Assembly (NCBI GenBank): GCA_036873755.1
Contig: JAVTVY010008156.1
Coordinates: forward strand, 62,001 to 126,000
Reading direction: 5' to 3'
Length of the DNA: 64,000 nucleotides
Source: Hanleya hanleyi
Lineage: Eukaryota; Mollusca; Polyplacophora; Lepidopleurida; Hanleyidae
Below are positions 24,626 through 36,716 of the stretch, piece by piece; the stretch's first letter is position 1, and each line of letters opens with the position of its first letter. The notes under the pieces were generated by a model that saw only the letters and a list, made by a program, of their open reading frames with translations, was not told the DNA's origin and ran no database searches. The position numbers and the translations under genes were made by a program.

Positions 24626-24849
24626 AAGTTATATTTGGTGTTTTTCAAAATTTTGAAGGTTTTTCTTCGATTTTCTATCCATTTTTACTTCCTTAACACA
24701 GAAAATTCGCAGAATTTTGCTATGAATACTCAGAAAATTCAGTTGATTTCTTGGCAAATAAAAGGAAAACCTAGAAAATGAAGTTGGTTTCTTCGGAAAT
24801 ATAAGAAAAAACATAGGAAATCGAAACAAAACGACAATGGCCCTAATGG

Positions 24850-25070
24850 GCCACCGTACATACTTGCATTCCTCGGAGATTGACATTGGCAATCACTGGG
24901 GTCTTATGTAGGGACAAATAACTGTTGCTGGACCGTCACGTGACCGGAACTGATGTCACCGGAAGTCATGTGACCGAATGTGACGTAATCAGTGATGTCA
25001 TCACAACGTCACGCCACAGCCTCACGCCTCCGTCTCAAAAATGATAATGAATCGGTCGTTCCTATACTAC
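24850..25070 (+). mobile_element. Single end of a third element of the B family
   Basis: This stretch aligns with the terminal module of B (24240-24490): ACATTGG, CACTGGG.TCTTATGTAGGG, GACCGTCACGTGACCG, the CTCAAAAATG.TAATGAAT block and the end TACTACTCA. It is diverged and has no opposite partner in the window. It runs straight into the palindrome array at 25075. Confidence 0.6.
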
Positions 25071-25074
25071 TCAT

Positions 25075-25800
25075 ATTACTTCTCAAAATAACGCGATTAT
25101 CGCGCAATTATAACGCGTTTATCGCGCAACTATAGCGCGATTATCGCACAATTTTAACGCGATTATCGCTCAATTTTAACGCGATTATCGTGCAATTTTA
25201 ACGCGATTATCGCGCAATTATAACGCTATACTTTACAATATCGCTCATTATCGCGCAATTATAACGCGGTTATCGCTCAAATTCAACGCGATTATCGCGC
25301 AATTTTAACGCGGTTATCATTTTAACGCGATTATCGCGCTATTAAAACGAGATTATCGCGCAATTATAACGCGCTACTTCTAAATATCGCTCATTATCGC
25401 ACAATTATAACGTGATTATCTCGCAAATATGAGGCGATTATCGCACAATTTTAACGCAATTATCGCGCAATTATAACGCGATTATCGCGCAATTATAACA
25501 CGATACTTCACAATATCTCTCATTATCGCCCGATTATTGCGCTATTATAACGCGACTATTGCGCAATTATAACGCGATTATCGCGCAATTATAACGCGAT
25601 ATTTCGCAATATCGCAATACCGCGTTTTCGCATTATCGCATCGCAATATCGCGTTATCGCATAGCAATGTCGCGTTATCGCATCGCAATATCGCGTTTTC
25701 GCATTATCGCATCGCAATATCGTAATATCTCAATATCGCGATTTCGCGTTATCGCATCGCAATGTCGCGTTATCGCATCGCAATATCGCAATTTCTTCCA
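25075..25800. repeat. CG-rich palindrome array (CGATTATCGCGCAATTATAA)
   Basis: About 700 bp of imperfect tandem copies of AACGCGATTATCGCGCAATT change after about 25600 into a denser array of TCGCAATATCGCGTTATCGC. The units are palindromic around CGCG and GATTATCGCG. Frames crossing the array (for example 25667-25912) are by-products of the repeat. Confidence 0.85.
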
Positions 25801-26210
25801 AAATGTTTCAAGGGCGATGTTCGATGGCCCCTCTCGGCCATCATACGGCCATCATACATTTTCGTCAGGAAACAGGTTAAAATTCATTGTCAAACTCGCA
25901 GGGACAGGATAACGTATAGTATCCCACCTGAGTGAACTTTCACACACCCGGTAACATTTGTGGCTTTATTCTGAGATCGAAAACATTACCAATATACATA
26001 CATAGATTTCTGAAAAGTTCATTTCTCTGGGATTACAAAGAGAAAAACGGATAAAATGCAAAAGTAACACTCCAATCGTTGTTACCTCAGCTACTAGAAC
26101 ATCATTTAGAAAACCGAACCGTCGCGATTTGCTTTTCGTAGTTCATAACAACTATGCGAAATTTCGAATCACCATGATGAACGGTCTTCAATAGATGTAT
26201 CAACGGCAAT
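25801..26210. other. Non-coding interval
   Basis: No gene or structured repeat is recognised between the palindrome array and the next RT-element fragment. Confidence 0.4.
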
Positions 26211-26286
26211 AAGTCTTTGGACTATGGACGCGAAAATTCTTTAATGGACGACGGTTAAATATTGAATGACAGACTAGACGCATGCA
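26211..26286 (+). mobile_element. Very short 3' fragment of the RT element
   Basis: About 75 bp match the last part of the RT element 3' region (CTATGGACGCG, AATGGACGACGG, GACTAGACGC). This is a strongly 5'-truncated and diverged copy. Confidence 0.55.
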
Positions 26287-26498
26287 TTTCAAGAAATAAG
26301 CGGTTTTCTACATAAAAATGTGAAAATCAAGAGATGGAATTAGAGCGATATATAGATTGGAGGCTACTGATAGTTGTGCTCAGCAGTGATTGAGAGACGC
26401 AAATGTGAATAGGTGAATAACCAGCAGGGCCCTGCACTGCATCAGAATTTTTTTGTTGCCACTGGTAATAAGATTGCGAATGCTACGCTTTCTCTTAA

Positions 26499-27063
26499 CC
26501 CTATCTGGCCTGGGCTTTTTGGGACATATCCTGGCCTTGCGGGGGGGGGGGCATCCCCCTTAATTATTTTTCTTACCCCTTGAGCTAGGGGGGCTGAAAT
26601 TTACCACACTATACACTTGGCTCAATCTCTACCAGAAAATGTAAAAAAAAATCCAAGATGGCCTCTCCGACGACGTCACAGTGACGTCATTTTTCAAAAA
26701 CGGCATATTTTGGTCGATTTTTCGGTCAAATTTTTCAAATTTTTTATTTGTGCAATTTCTCCTCAAAAACTGTATGATAAATTAGAAAATATGAATGTGA
26801 TGTGAAATAAAATAGCTTTTGACCACTTTTCATCGCGGAAAAGCAGAAATTTTGAAGAAATATGACTTTTCTGGTACCCCACGTGGTTGATATCTTGAAT
26901 ATACCCACGATCCTCTGCTCGGGGTATGCAAATAGGCTCGAAATGACCCCAATATGATAAACGATAAAGTCACGGAGTTTCAGTTCTCCATGTTTTGTTG
27001 CCGTTCCCGAGATAGCGCAGAAAGTTTGGTAGCCCCCCCCCCCCTCCCCCAGACCAGGTAGGG
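26499..27063. mobile_element. TTAA-flanked MITE (family F), copy 2
   Basis: TTAA precedes CCCTATCTGGCCTGGG at the left end. The right end is CCAGACCAGGTAGGG followed by TTAT, a one-base variant. The interior contains TGACGTCACAGTGACGTCA next to AAGATGGC, a feature seen in other copies. Confidence 0.7.
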
Positions 27064-28711
27064 TTATTTTTTACCAAAATAATTTCACCTGGAGAGAAAG
27101 AATCGACATTATATTAAACAAATATTCAATGAATCTTTTTTTATGAATTTGAAATCCCAGGTCAAGTCCTTGATAATACGAATTCCTAGAGAATCCCCTG
27201 TCTTATCCTTGTTTTTTGTGTATCTTGTAGAACAACTCCACCGTACTACTTAACTGTATATGACATCATTTGTAATTGGTTGATTTTTTTGCAAAATATC
27301 ACTACATGGTTCCATGAAATGCATATGTATATGTAGAATAATGCATTTCATAGAGTGAGGGCAGACAGCGGTCTCAGGCCTTAACACGGTTGGCACATGC
27401 CAAACCCCGGGAGCTGTACGTGGCTCTTGCTCAAGGAATATCACAAATCGGGAGTCCACTCCACTTTAATATCAGACCCACATTTTTAGAGTTCTCTATA
27501 CAGATTTGGGTACCTGTAAAGGGCTCGCGCGTAAATGACGTCTTCTTTCTGTGAGATCTTTGGAGAAAATGCCTTTCTTAAATCGATTGCGGCAAAGAAA
27601 TATGTTGGAAGCGTCCGCTTGAAGCAAATTATAACATACACCTAGCTATAGCCATATTTCCTTTCGTGCATGGTTATGTATTAAATTATGGACCCTGTGT
27701 AGCGCATCTGCACAAGTCCAGGTAATCCCTAAATCATCACAGAGGGTTTACCTGGACCTTTTTCCGAGTTCTCGTGTCGTTGTGTCTGCATTAGCGCGTC
27801 GGTATCTGAAGCCTGCGGTTTACGCTTTGACACCCGATATCGATTTCAAAGGTAGTCTGGTCGGCGATGAAATTCAAACCAGTCAAAACTCAAACCTCGT
27901 TGCCTGATGAGCTGCTTCAGCGCGCTTACTGATTGGTTCGGTTTAGTGGGAAAACCCCCGAGCTATTTCTTTCCAGAACTGCTATCGGTAACTAACCAAG
28001 CCAGGGTATCGATCGTGACCTATCGATTGATTCACTGGCTCGTGAGGATGGTGTAGCGCGGTAGGCATGTGTCAAAACTGCCCACTGGAACATGTGATTC
28101 TGGTCGTGCTACATAACACAGATTATAGATACAAATTATGCCTTTATGTCTGGAAACCTGGTCATATTAGTGAGTGAGGGGGAGGACGAGAGGGAAAGAT
28201 TACATAATGTTTATCTCTCTCTGGCATGCGTTGGTCTGGTGGTTTTATTGCATCTGTTTCAGAATCTTCATAAGAGATGCTGTCCAAGCGCTACCAGTGT
28301 CTGCTGATCGCGGTGGGAAGCCTCGCTTTGTCAACATGGTGGTTTACGTCATGTGTATCTCTCCTGTCTGATATCGAGCATATGTCGATGAGAGAGATAG
28401 CTTCATTGCTACCGTTCTCTTGTAAGTCTTTACTTGAGAGTCTATGACAATACGTGTTGGTGTTGTAACGTTTTTTCGAGGGGGGTAACCTTGGAAAATT
28501 TGAATATCTTGAAGTAAAAAAATCGTGGTTGTCTTAACCTTCATATATCTGTTGATCAGAATGTTGTGCAATATTTATGGAAAAATGGTCAGTATTTAGA
28601 GTAAATCATGTTTATAACATTTTAAATCTTTCCGTGTTTGATACACACTATTTCATTGTTGACAAAATGAATTTGAAACTGGGTTACAGTGATATAAATC
28701 TGGAAATATTT
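27064..28711. other. Interval without recognisable gene
   Basis: The tract lies between MITE F2 and the GH3 tandem duplication. It contains a small hairpin (GTCCAGGTAA near 27717 with TTACCTGGAC near 27748). Open frames such as 28174-28371 show no known domain. Exons of upstream GH3 sequence may be hidden here but I cannot identify one. Confidence 0.35.
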
Positions 28712-29339
28712 CAAGATATCAATTCCAAGTTCTGCAAAAGAAGTACTGATGATATCATCTTGCATTATCTCGTGTTCCCATATTAATGGTTTAAACAGTA
28801 GTGTCAAGCCTGGATATTTAGAAATAGTGACAAACAGGACGTACCTGGTATATGTATTTTCAAAATTTGTTTTCATCAAACGACCCCTGTTCACCGAAAA
28901 TTGACGAATTTACAAGATGCGGTTAAACGTAATTTATCAAAATATAAATTTACCAAAATACAGATTTTTCTGTCATATACCATATTTGCAGAAAACTAAC
29001 TGTAGCGCTATTACAATACGCAGTAATACACGACTACACGTGACGAAAAATGGGTATCATTATATAAAATCATGTCGAATGTTGTGCGTGCGTATATAGC
29101 CAGTCATGAGTCTTCCTTAAACCTCAGGAGATTCCCATGAAACAACTTCTATCGAGACAGGACGAAGAACAGGATAGAATCTGTATGGAAGCAGCACTTC
29201 TAACGATATTTGTGACTGAAGACATAGTTGAATTTAAGTGGATTGATTGATGGTATTTTAGTATACACCATGTTGTAATCATAAAATCAATTTTCCTTGT
29301 GTGTACCTTTGCGCTCAAGGACCTTTACGGTACTTACTG

Positions 29340-29445
29340 TACATTAGATGGGTCGTGGGTTCGATTCCCGCTGATGGCCGTCATCTTGAATTTACCCATG
29401 ATCCACCACTCGGGGGGTTATGCCAATAGACTCGAAAATATTTTC
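29340..29445 (+). other. tRNA B-box-like relic and MITE F fragment
   Basis: GGTTCGATTCCCGC (about 29357) fits a B box, but no A box or cloverleaf is visible. The next ~65 bp resemble an internal piece of MITE family F. The same block recurs at 37345-37450 in unit 2. Confidence 0.35.
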
Positions 29446-29730
29446 CTTGTACACATGTTTATTTTATCTCTTGCAGGCTGGATCACATGTGGAGCCTTGC
29501 TGGTATTGGCTGGTGTGTTGTTTACATGTATAGACTTGAACCGTCTGCTTACCATACGTACACATCTCTGGTCGCGTGTTACTTCCTTTTCAAAGTTATG
29601 GCTCTTACCGGATACATCGCTAAGAGGCGACTTGACGAAGCTAGCCGAAACATAGAGAAGTATCAGAGGGCCACTCTTCGCACAATCCTAGAGCACGCTG
29701 CTTCAACGGCGTTTGCTAAAGATCACTGCA

Positions 29731-29789
29731 TTACAAGCGTCTAGTCCGTCATTCATAATCCAGCCGTCGTCCATTAGAGAATATCCGCG
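29731..29789 (-). mobile_element. 59-bp RT-element 3' end inside a GH3 exon (copy 2)
   Basis: The bases TTACAAGCGTCTAGTCCGTC onward to ATATCCGCG are the extreme 3' end of the RT element on the minus strand. Copy 1 has no such segment between CTACTCCA and AAGATCAGG. It introduces an in-frame TAG into the GH3 exon. Confidence 0.85.
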
Positions 29790-30604
29790 ACCAAGATCAG
29801 GACTGCAGAGGAGTTTCGGAAAAGAATTCAATTAACCATTTACGAGGATTATGTTCCATACATCAACCGCGTCGTCAATGGCGAGGACAATGTTATGTTT
29901 CCAGAAAAAGTTGTTTATATAGCAACAACCACCGGTACAACATTTTCCACAATCTCTGAAGGTTGCAAAGAAATTCCTTTGGGATTTATGGCCGTGCACT
30001 CAAATTCCTGGTATGCAGAAACTTAATCTCTGGATGAGAGCTGGGCATCATTTCAGGGTAACTCGAACCGACAGAGGTGTAAAAATAGGACCAGTTTCAC
30101 AATCCCTGGGACTTAACAATCTTCCCATGTGGACGACCCCTAAAATTATCGATGACGTGGAGACAGATGGACAGAAGACTTACATAGATCTACTGTTTAG
30201 CCTCAGGGACCGGGATATATATGTGGCATTTTTGGATTCGTAGCACCTACTGCTTTGGCTTTATTTAAAACTTTGGAAACCCAGTGGGAAAATCTGTGTG
30301 GAGATATTGAGCACGGAACACTAAACTCTGCTATTCAACTGAAAACAAATGTACGGATGCAACTTTAAGCGAACTGTATAGCAGATCCGTCCAGAGCAAA
30401 TGAGCCTCGTGAAGAATTCCACAAAGGTTTTGACGGTATCGTTCCAAGAATTTGGCCAAACTGTAAACCTATTATTGCCCTATCCTCTGGAACCTTCCGT
30501 GTTTATGCTGAAGTGCTGAAGCAGAAATATTTGAGAGGCGTCATTTTGTTTTCGAATTGCCATGCAGCAACGGAAGGAATGTTCGGTGTAAACCCATGGC
30601 CTTA

Positions 30605-33506
30605 GGGAGCGTGTCAAAAGTTTTGACGTTCAAACTAAAAGAATGCGTCAGAAAATGAACAGGTACTCGTTCTTTTTCTTCCAGCAAACGAACGTTCGAC
30701 AGTCAGAAAATGAACACTACCCCGTCAGAAAAATGAACGTCAGAAAAAGAACATTCTTTTCTGAACGTTCAAATTAGTATGTATGATAGCGGTCAGAAAA
30801 CAGAACACTCGAAAAGGCAGCACCTTTGAGACTTAACTGTATTTATTTTGCACTAGCTTTCGTAGGTATATAACCCACTTACTCTGAAGAAGTACTTTCG
30901 TTCTTTCAAAGCAACTATGGCAAAGATTTGACGTTTATCTACAGCAAATTCAATAAATGTGTTTAATATAATAAAAGTGGATCTTTCGTGCATATTCTGG
31001 GGAATTATTTACCGGGAATTATAGAACGAGCGACATATAGGAACTAACGCGCGTGTATTATTTTTTGGAAGAAAACGAGATGAACTATATAATATTAAAC
31101 TTCGACAGAGAAATATCACCATACCGATTTGGTTTTATTAAAAGTCCGATGTGACCAAATATCGTAAAGAATGATACAATAATCGATTGAACAAGTTGGT
31201 GAATTAGGCTCCTTAAAATGTTCGTAATTTGAATTAATTTGATAGACAAATAAGGACTTTGTTGTGATATCAAACCACACATTATTATATTACGTATTTG
31301 TTCAATAGATGCAATGAATAAAAGAGCATCTCGCGCGTCCTATGACGCCTTTTGTTTTGATTAGAGCATTATGTTCATCCCTGTGGATGATCACTAAGTC
31401 CAATAATGTTCTTTTTTTCTCCCAAGGACCACGATCATGAAATGCAAGGAGTCCCGTGCAGTTCGAAAGCCATGCTTCTCACAACAGAACTAGATCAATA
31501 GTTGTTGAATGCATAGCCCCCCACCAATCATGCACCAGAATTGAGATGTCTTTAGCTGCGGGTAGGAAATTAGTCATGTTTTGAAATTATTAATATGCAT
31601 TCATCGAATTTTTAACACCTGTCTTGGTTTTATAAATATAAAGTATATTTTCCGCAGCTCATTTCCTGAACTGAAATTATAAATTTATTATAGTTCACAC
31701 TTGTTTAATTGGAATTTATACATCTCCATACTAACCTTGTCAGAATCCTGGAGCCTAGTTTTCCATCTTTGTCCACACATGGATGAACTTTGTCAGAGAT
31801 ATATAATGGAGAACATAAATCGCAATATTAATCAAGAACAAGAAAAGCAAAAAAAAAACCCGAAAGGGTTTCCTTTTTGCTTGGAAATATGCCAATTGCA
31901 TCCGCGCTGGGGGAGAAAAGAGAACTTGATCAGCTCCCTATTTCCAGAGTAACCACAATATCGCCATTCACTTGGTTTAAATAGTTTATTTGACGACAGG
32001 AGCGCAATAAGCCGAACTTATTAGTGCGTCTCCCAGTAATCGTAGAGGAAATACATAGTGACAAAAGTATAATATAGACATATAAATATACGAAAGTCAT
32101 TCACTTATATAACGATTTATCCTTATGACATTGGGAATTTTTTGTCTTCAGTAATATTATCTTCAATAAGAAATGAGTAAATCAGGGAAAGTATACCGGC
32201 CTACAAACTACATGTATGATCATTATAAAAAGACATGGCCCGACTTAATCACGCAGAGACGCCATGCAGCTCCCGTCATATCTCAAGGTAGGCCGCCATG
32301 TGAGGTCTCCTATTTGTCAATAAAACCATGGAGTTCAAAGTTTTAATTCCATGATAAAAAAAATAAACCTTGAATACAACATTTCAGATTGCCAACACAT
32401 CAAGCCATTTCTTTAAAAAAAGATATATGGACCGATTGATTCACGTGGAGACTTCATCACGCATGTGGCGCCCGTCATTATGCAACATATGAGGGGCCCT
32501 TCATTTGTAAATAAAACAAAAGGACGCAGTTCAAACACCAACACAAAACATTTCTTTAAAGAAGATGGATATTTTTCATAGACCAATGTATTGAAATATC
32601 CTTTGCGGAGCCTAAACCCTTCCTTCTTTCCCGCATACAAAGTATTCTCTATAGGGCCCATTTCCAGCGCACGAACTCCATTTTCAATACATACTTTCGG
32701 CTTCTTTATTAAAATTATACCATTTCCAGGCATTACAGATCGCTGGAATACGTTTGTAAGTTGATAAAGAAGAATCATTTAAAGTAACATGTCCATGACG
32801 AAACAATCTATCCACGGGACGCAAGCGCCGTAGGCCATGACTTTTGATCGCCCGACCGAGAATCTCATTTTTTGGTGGATGAAGAAGAGATTCACGAAAT
32901 GTAAAAATCCACATCAAACAAGAAAAACACTGGGGAAAATAAACAAGAAATGAGTCATTAATTTATCTTGTCAAGTATTATATAAGCGAACACTCATATA
33001 TAGGTGGTGACAAACCGCTGAAGCGGAGACGGGACAAGAAAAAGAAAAACGTTTTACTTTTAGTTTTACCATTTTTTTATTGAAGAAAATCCCCGACATC
33101 GGTAATACCACTCCACATGATTACGGAATGCATTGAATATATACACACACGAAGCAAAAGACATGGCAAATTACAATAAAATCTATAACACGGGAATGAC
33201 GCGCGATGAGAAAGTAGATTTGATCCGGCGCGTTTTTTAGTATCGGGATGGCAGCTTCTGTATATTGTTTCATTTCTGCTCGCGTCAAACGCCAGCCGTT
33301 TGCGCACGTGAGAAAATGAACATGCGAAAACGAACGTGCGAAACTGAACGTCAGAGTGCATTAAAAATATGAACGTTCAAAAATGAACGTTCGACTGTTC
33401 ATTTTCTGACGCTGCTGTGTAAAATGAACGGCCTGACGCATGCGGATATGAACGACCTCCTGTTCAAATATGAACGCGTTCGCGTCAAAACTTTTGACAC
33501 GCTCCC
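30605..33506. mobile_element. PIF/Harbinger-like DNA transposon, 2902 bp, TSD TTA
   Basis: TTA flanks the element (30602-30604 and 33507-33509), and unit 2 of the duplication shows the empty site GGCCTTATGACG at 38602. The ends are a perfect ~24-bp inverted repeat beginning GGGAGCGTGTCAAAAG. Both subterminal zones are packed with GAACGTTC and TCAGAAAATGAAC motifs in both orientations (30630-30800, 33300-33490), candidate transposase-binding sites. No transposase or Myb/SANT ORF is visible; the frames at 31085-31282, 31701-31952 and 32413-32917 show no domain. Most likely a non-autonomous member. Confidence 0.8.
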
Positions 33507-34329
33507 TTATGACGCTGAATATAATTATGCTGTCTCAGTAGCATCATACTTTTATGAATTCCTGACAGTTGACGATGAAGCGTCCCGGCCACTGATGTTA
33601 CATGAGGTATGTATGTTTGTTATTTTCTGTGTAATTTTGATCGGTTAATGTAGCATCCTCCTAGAAGAACAATGGAAGGGGACAATCATGTTCTGATCAA
33701 ACAAATGTGTATGCGTGTGCGGATGCCCTAATCGAAGTGTATGCAATTTGGCTGCAGGATGTTAATCGAAAGATATTTATTCAAGATTTCACGCACCGGT
33801 ATCCTCAATTACAGATAGAAATCGGACAGCAATACGAGATTGTTATAACTACGATGGACGGGCTGTACAGATATCGAACTGGTGACATAATCCAGGTGAC
33901 CCGGTTTTACCACCAGATGCCACTGTACAAATTTGTACGAAGGTTTGTTATCAAAATGGTAGTTAATGTTTTTCTTTCTTGCCTTCCTAATTCAACCCTC
34001 GCTGTTTTATGGACGTTGGGTGAAGCATAAATCCAATCTTAGATGCTGGACTGCTGACATGAACATGAATAGCTACAGTAAAAGTTTTGTTTTTCTCGTT
34101 GTGTTTTTATCTCGCCTTACGAAGTAAAGGGGAGATATTGTGAGAGGGGGAAAGAGGATGTCGGTGTCGGTGTCGGTGTCCCCTGCCTGGAAATGAATGG
34201 GTTTTTGGTTTAGCAAGTTAAAAAAAAATCTAGAAAAATTAGAAAAAATATAAAAAAAATATAAAAAATATGGGGGGTGGGTATGCCACCTGGGGGTACT
34301 ACCCCTGGGGTGCTCTAATGTTAAAATCC

Positions 34330-35460
34330 CTATGAATGAGTTTTGCGTTTAGCTGAAGTGCACATGTACATCTGTACTTGGAAAGTTTCTTGCAGTTGTC
34401 AGCTGTCATTGGATGATTATGAAACTTGGTACACATGTTTCTTATGATAAGAGGATGTACCTGTGCTGTTTTTGAGAAGAAATATTAATTTTTCTCAAAA
34501 TTATGGCAATGAATGAGTTTTCTGTTTAGGTAAATTGTACATGTAGGCCTCTACATGTATACATATACATCTACATGGTAAGTTTGCTCCAGTTGTCATC
34601 TGTCATTGGATGATTATGAAACTTGGTACACATGTTTCTTATGATTAGAGGATGTACCTGTGCTATTTTTGAGAAGAAATATTAATTTTTCTCCAAATTA
34701 TGACAAATGAATAGTTTTATGTTTAGGTAAATTGTACATATACATGTACATGGTAAGTTTGCTCCAGTTGTCAGCTGTCATTGGATGATTATGAAACTTG
34801 GTACACATGTTTCTTATGATAAGAGGATGTACCTGTGCTATTTTTGAGAAGAAATATTAATTTTTCTCAAAATTATGGCAATGAATGAGTTTTCTGTTTA
34901 GGTAAATTGTACATGTAGGCCTCTACATGTATACATATACATCTACATGGTAAGTTTGCTCCAGTTGTCATCTGTCATTGGATGATTATGAAACTTGGTA
35001 CACATGTTTCTTATGATTAGAGGATGTACCTGTGCTATTTTTGAGAAGAAATATTAATTTTTCTCCAAATTATGACAAATGAATAGTTTTATGTTTAGGT
35101 AAATGGTACATATACATGTACATGGTAAGTTTGCTTCAGTTGTCAGCTGTCATTGGATGATTATGAAACTTGGTACACATGTTTCTTATGATAAGAGGAT
35201 GTACCTGTGCTATTTTTCGGAAGAAATATTAATTTTTCTCAAAATTATGGCAAATGAATGAGTTTTCTGTTTAGGTAAATTGTACATGTAGGCTTCTACA
35301 TGATAAGTTTGCTGCAGTTGTCAGCTCTCATTGGATGATTACGAAACTTCATACACATGTTTCTTATGATTGGAGTATGTACTTGTGCTATTTTTGAGAT
35401 GAAATATTAATTTTTCTCCAAATTATGGGAAATGATTGAGTTTTGCATTTAGCTGAAGTA
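34330..35460 (+). repeat. Satellite with alternating ~198 and ~175-bp monomers, unit 1
   Basis: Six monomers, each with GTCATTGGATGATTATGAAA and GAGGATGTACCTGTGCTATT, alternate between a ~198-bp form (with CTACATGTATACATATACAT) and a ~175-bp form. The higher-order period is ~373 bp. A short GGTGTC run lies just before it (34160-34181). Confidence 0.8.
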
Positions 35461-35560
35461 CACATGACTACCATCACTACCACCACTAACATCCTACCTT
35501 CACTACCATCCATATCACTACTACCATCCGTAACATGCTACCATCACTACCATTCCATAT

Positions 35561-35790
35561 GGGCCCTCAGTGGCTGAGTGGTCTAAGGTGCTTCGCTGGT
35601 GACCGCTAGCCTCACACTGATGCACCGGCACGGGTTCGAACTCAGCCTGTCCATGTGTGGAAGATTGTCAGTTACTTGCCAACGGGCGGTGGTTCTCTCC
35701 GGGCACTCCGGCTTCCTCCACCAACCAAACTGACTGTCACCATATGAGTGAAACAACCTTGAGCGTGACATTAAACCAAATACCCCTCCC
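35561..35790 (+). mobile_element. tRNA-derived SINE, copy 1
   Basis: The head begins GGGCCCTCAG and contains an A box (TGGCTGAGTGG, 35571-35581) and a B box (GGTTCGAACTC, 35633-35643), with spacing like a Leu/Ser tRNA with a long variable arm. The body CTCTCCGGGCACTCCGGCTT resembles the conserved central domain of metazoan SINEs (from memory). It ends in GTGACATTAAACCAAA. It lies inside the 18-bp array. Confidence 0.75.
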
Positions 35791-36716
35791 CTACCATCCA
35801 TACCATCACTACCATACTGATCATCACTACCATCCCTACTATCATTACCATCCATATCATCCCTGCCATCACTACCATTCCAACCATCACTGCCATCCCA
35901 ACCATCACTACCAGTCATACCCTTCCAACCATCATTGCCATCCCAACCATCACTACCATCGGATCCCTACTATCGCCATCATCCATACTATCACTACCAT
36001 CCCTACTATCACTTACATCCTACCATCCATGTCATCCCTGCCATCACTACAATCCCAACCATCACTACCATCGGATCCCTACTATCATTACCATCCATAC
36101 CATCCTACCATCACTGCTATCACTTACATCCTACCATCCATGTCATGCCTGCCATCACTACAATCCCATCACTACCATCCTACCATCACTACCATCCATA
36201 CCATCACTACCATCCATACCATCACTACCATCCATACCATCACTACCATCCATAACTACCATTCCTACCATCACCATCCATACCATCACTATCCATACCA
36301 TCACTACCATCCATACCTCACATCATCACTACCATCCATACCATCACTACCATCCTACCATCACCATCACTACCTACCATTCCTACCATCACTACCATCA
36401 CTACCATCCATACCATCACTACCATTCCTACCATCCATACCATCACTACCATCCATACCATCACTACTATCCATACCATCACTACCATCCATACCATCAC
36501 TACCATTCCTACCATCACTACCATCCATTCCATCACTACCATCCATACCATCACTACCATTTCTACCATCACTACCATCCATACCATCACTACCATCCAT
36601 ACCATCACTACCATCCATACCATCACTACCATCTATACCATCACTACCATCACTACCATTCCTACCATCACTACCATCCATACCATCACTACCATCCATA
36701 TCCATACCATCACTAC
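35791..36716 (+). repeat. 18-bp array (CCATACCATCACTACCAT), unit 1
   Basis: The unit is 18 bp with variants (CATTCC, CATCCC). A shorter stretch lies before the SINE (35462-35556). Because 18 is a multiple of three and the unit has almost no stop in any frame, it yields long low-complexity frames on both strands; none is a gene. Confidence 0.9.

Larger units (their letters stand above)
15440..24752. mobile_element. Element B: large inverted-arm element with nested insertions
   Basis: The left arm (15440-16742 plus 18970-19203) matches the reverse complement of the right arm (about 23283-24752) across its length: an outer A/T-rich segment, a CCGCGG array, a terminal module with TGAGTAGTA, CRE-like TGACGTCA sites, and repeated modules such as GTCCGACTGGACTAG with CTGCGCATGC. 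The left arm is split by an RT element, and the interior by a PIF/Harbinger-like element. Removing both leaves arms near 1.5 kb and an interior near 1.6 kb, with no gene. Module sequences (CATTCTGCGCATGCGC-type, GAAGCTCTCGTG, CACGGACTTTA) are shared with element A, suggesting the same family. The outermost CCGCGG part might belong to an older element into which B inserted. Left flank is the GH3 intron. Confidence 0.7.
29477..33942 (+). pseudogene. GH3-domain protein, copy 2, broken
   Basis: The equivalent of copy 1 exon 1 starts at 29477 and ends at 33606 (GAG/GTATGT). Exon 2 is 33815-33942 and intact here (IEIGQQYEIVITTMDGLYRY). Exon 1 is destroyed four ways. A 59-bp RT-element end at 29731-29789 adds a TAG. 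A net 17-bp loss near 29945 removes the SGKSK part of the nucleotide-binding motif. Another 15-base loss follows just downstream. A 2.9 kb DNA transposon lies at 30605-33506. Exons 3 and 4 are missing because the duplicated unit ends before them. Apart from the transposon it is nearly identical to copy 3. Confidence 0.85.
28712..36716 (+). repeat. Tandem duplication, unit 1 (GH3 copy 2 and satellites)
   Basis: The stretch starting CAAGATATCAATTCC is repeated at 36717 with near identity, offset by 8005 bases. After the 2.9 kb transposon at 30605-33506 the offset drops to 5100, so the transposon inserted after duplication. The unit contains GH3 exons, a ~1.1 kb satellite, a SINE and the 18-bp array. 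The junction lies inside the array, with CAAG at the start of each copy. Confidence 0.9.

Noticed and set aside
25075..25800. CRISPR-like regularly spaced repeat
   Set aside because: Units are contiguous imperfect tandem copies without unique spacers, in a eukaryotic context.
29341..29375. tRNA gene suggested by GGTTCGATTCCCGC
   Set aside because: Only the B box is present, with no A box at the right distance and no cloverleaf.
35561..35650. Functional tRNA gene (Leu/Ser type)
   Set aside because: A and B boxes are present, but a SINE body follows and a complete acceptor stem is not formed; both copies arose by tandem duplication.
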